Of a stretch of 64,000 nt of DNA, positions 62,370-64,000 are shown piece after piece. The stretch spans positions 32,994,032-33,058,031 of the forward strand of contig NC_091947.1 in NCBI RefSeq assembly GCF_041260155.1. Direction: 5' to 3'. A program made the translations under genes and the position numbers. Source of the stretch: Ptychodera flava (lineage: Eukaryota > Hemichordata > Enteropneusta > Ptychoderidae). The notes below the pieces were generated by a model, which saw nothing but the letters and a program-made list of their open reading frames with translations, did not search any database and was not told where the DNA came from. Each line of letters begins with the position of its first letter. The first letter of the stretch is position 1.

Positions 62370-63482
62370 ATGGACAAGATCATCTGCCTTTTGGTCGTAG
62401 TCATAGCGATTGTGGCGGTAGACGCATTCCCAGCACAACTTGAAGACAGCAATCTCGTCGACTCTTTCATCGCTGACCTTCCAATACCTGTCTTCAAAAA
62501 CTGCGGTACGTAAGCTCGTATTGAATGATTACGAAATTTCTCAGTCGGCGGTGGCGATTACGTGCCGTGGAGTTAGTTGTGTTTAATTCTTACCATTGAA
62601 ACCCCTTCAGCACATATTGTTTCATGGAGTATGACATCGCCATTCAATTCGCAAACCGTGCAATAATATATTGGGATGAAATCTGTAGAGTTCCGCATAA
62701 GCATGTTTCGCTGACTCTTAACAAAACTCTTGTCACGGAGGTATTTCCAGACAAATGGTTCAACAATAGTCTTAATTCCTGTCAAACTGTTTTTCGTCAA
62801 CACACAGGATCAAAAGAGAGTAACCTTGAGATCAGCTTTCAAAAGGTAATCAAAGACAAACGCACTGGAAGAACCAGATTCAACTACACGGTAGATTATA
62901 CCTGGGGTATGTAGATTGACCGTTCACCCATTTATTACTTCCTTGTTGAATATTATCATGTGTCGACGTTCATAGGTTTACGCCCAACAGAAAATGACTT
63001 TCTGTGATAACAATTATCGCGTATTTTAAGGCGTGATATTTGAAATATGTAAATGATTTGAAATGTTTGAATGAGTCATGAAGGATGCGATCTGTTTTAA
63101 CTTCTTAGTAATGAACTTTTTCTAATGTGTTGCTTCACTGGCGTCATACGGTGCACGCACGTTCGATTCAGTGCCTCAGGTCTGCATCGAACCTCTTCCA
63201 GTACAGCGCAAATCTCGCTATGTAGTGTTGTTCTCTTAATGTAGACTACAATGTGGAAATGTCACAATAAAATTAACCATGAACCATTTCAAAGTATTGG
63301 TACTATACAGAGCTAACCTTGTCCATTTTCAATTTTAGTGCATGACTTGTCAAGTGGTGTTGCAGAGTCCTACATGTACCGCAACGACGCCCTCTACTTC
63401 CACGCCACGCAGTATGATTTCTGTCAGCAGTTGATGAATTCTGTCAATCGCACAGAATTTCAATGTCCGTTCAAGAAAGGAG
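62370..63482 (+). CDS. Secreted ML-domain lipid-binding protein, exons 1-3 (partial)
   Basis: Exons 62370-62505, 62691-62906 and 63339-63482 join in frame, every junction in phase 1, and give 165 codons with the gene running off the right edge. Exon 1 encodes a signal peptide (MDKIICLLVVVIAIVAVDAF) and ends in IPVFKNC, like the F-x-x-C start of mature ML proteins such as NPC2 and GM2 activator. Exon 2 continues VPHKHVSLTLNKTL, a beta-strand-rich segment with NYTVDYTW. Exon 3 carries YDFCQQLM and CPFKKG, resembling the second half of GM2 activator/NPC2 (C...CPFK/Q-G). Such proteins bind lipids, sterols or glycolipids in lysosomes or outside the cell. The exon 2 length and spacing differ from human NPC2. 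A diverged ML family member is the best call; the ligand is unknown. N-glycosylation sites NKT, NNS, NYT and NRT are present. Confidence 0.6.
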
Positions 63483-64000
63483 GTAAGTAAGGACCACAAA
63501 AATGAGTTTGTTATTTGCGTATCATTGAATTTCTGTCGTCGAAAAAAATGGTCAGATACATTGAAGGAGAAGCCAGACTACCTCCATGGTAACCGTGTAC
63601 TACCTTCACACTATTACGGTTCATGTCTATTAAATCATTGCCCATATAGCGAGCTGTGGCGACGTTTTGCCGCAAATCATCCAATTTTCGCAGTAGTGTA
63701 AGTCACTAGCGCCACAACAGCTTTGAGTAAATTGAGGTAAAGCTGTTTTGATCAGAAACACATTTCCTTGTGACCTATTTTACCATCCGCTCTTTCCACT
63801 CCCCTTTCTAGGCTGTTGTTCCAATTTTGGCACCCCCGGTTGACATTTTTAAAATCCCTATCAGCATTCAGTATTTGCATGACCTTCTGCTTCCTTGTCC
63901 ATCCCACTGTTGCATCTGATGAAGGGGACTGAAGTCACTGTAAATGATTAAAATCTGCCAATCAGATATGACCTTTCCGGGTCGCTGAACATCTGTAGAA
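63483..64000. other. Intron 3 of the ML-domain gene, to window end
   Basis: It starts with the donor GTAAGT. No further exon was recognised. Short inverted sequences (AGCTGTGGCG at about 63651 and CGCCACAACAGCT at about 63711) may mark a small MITE. Confidence 0.4.

Noticed and set aside
62102-62497. 131-codon minus-strand frame
   Set aside because: Antisense to the signal-peptide exon of the ML-domain gene, with no domain of its own.
1-64000. tRNA, rRNA and other structured RNA genes
   Set aside because: No convincing A-box/B-box pair, cloverleaf or rRNA stretch was recognised by eye. A covariance-model scan would be needed to exclude them.

Overview
This window is intron-rich, AT-rich animal DNA. 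It contains split genes with GT-AG introns, many DNA transposons and MITEs, LINE fragments and microsatellites, with no bacterial-type operon. The encoded proteins (a CLCA metalloprotease/VWA protein, a FAXDC2-type fatty acid hydroxylase, an ML-domain secreted protein) and the repeat types fit a marine non-vertebrate deuterostome such as a hemichordate, amphioxus or echinoderm. That placement is inference; no species marker is visible.

Layout. 1-2.7 kb: a broken LTR retroelement fossil sitting in a LINE endonuclease fragment. 4.4-4.7 kb: a MITE with 9-bp target duplications. 5.1-6.4 kb: a 225-bp tandem repeat. 6.8-14.2 kb, minus strand: the first three exons of one CLCA gene (copy B). 15.4-19.2 kb: a hAT-like element holding a LINE. 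22.1-26.8 kb: a block paralogous to the region upstream of the other CLCA gene, carrying three insertions that are absent from the paralogue. 27.0-27.8 kb: a relic CLCA exon 3 (copy C). 29.8-32.5 kb: nested MITEs. 33.4-46.4 kb, minus strand: an essentially complete 16-exon CLCA gene (copy A). 47.1-50.5 kb: its upstream block. 52.7-53.6 kb: a 40-bp minisatellite and a degenerate tandem repeat. 54.9-58.3 kb, plus strand: a five-exon FAXDC2-like gene. 62.4 kb to the window end, plus strand: the first three exons of an ML-domain lipid-binding protein.

The strongest result is that the CLCA locus is a tandem segmental duplication. Aligning its paralogous units by eye exposes filled and empty insertion sites. 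These define the ends and target-site duplications of several small mobile elements: a 146-bp hairpin with a 9-bp duplication, an 825-bp TTAA element, a 95-bp insert with 15-bp direct repeats, and a 200-bp MITE family with 4-bp duplications. Two exon junctions of CLCA copy A are each out of frame by one base, so it is either a recent pseudogene or carries sequence errors. I saw no clearly new multi-gene system. The novelty here lies in the mobile-element families and the duplicated CLCA locus.
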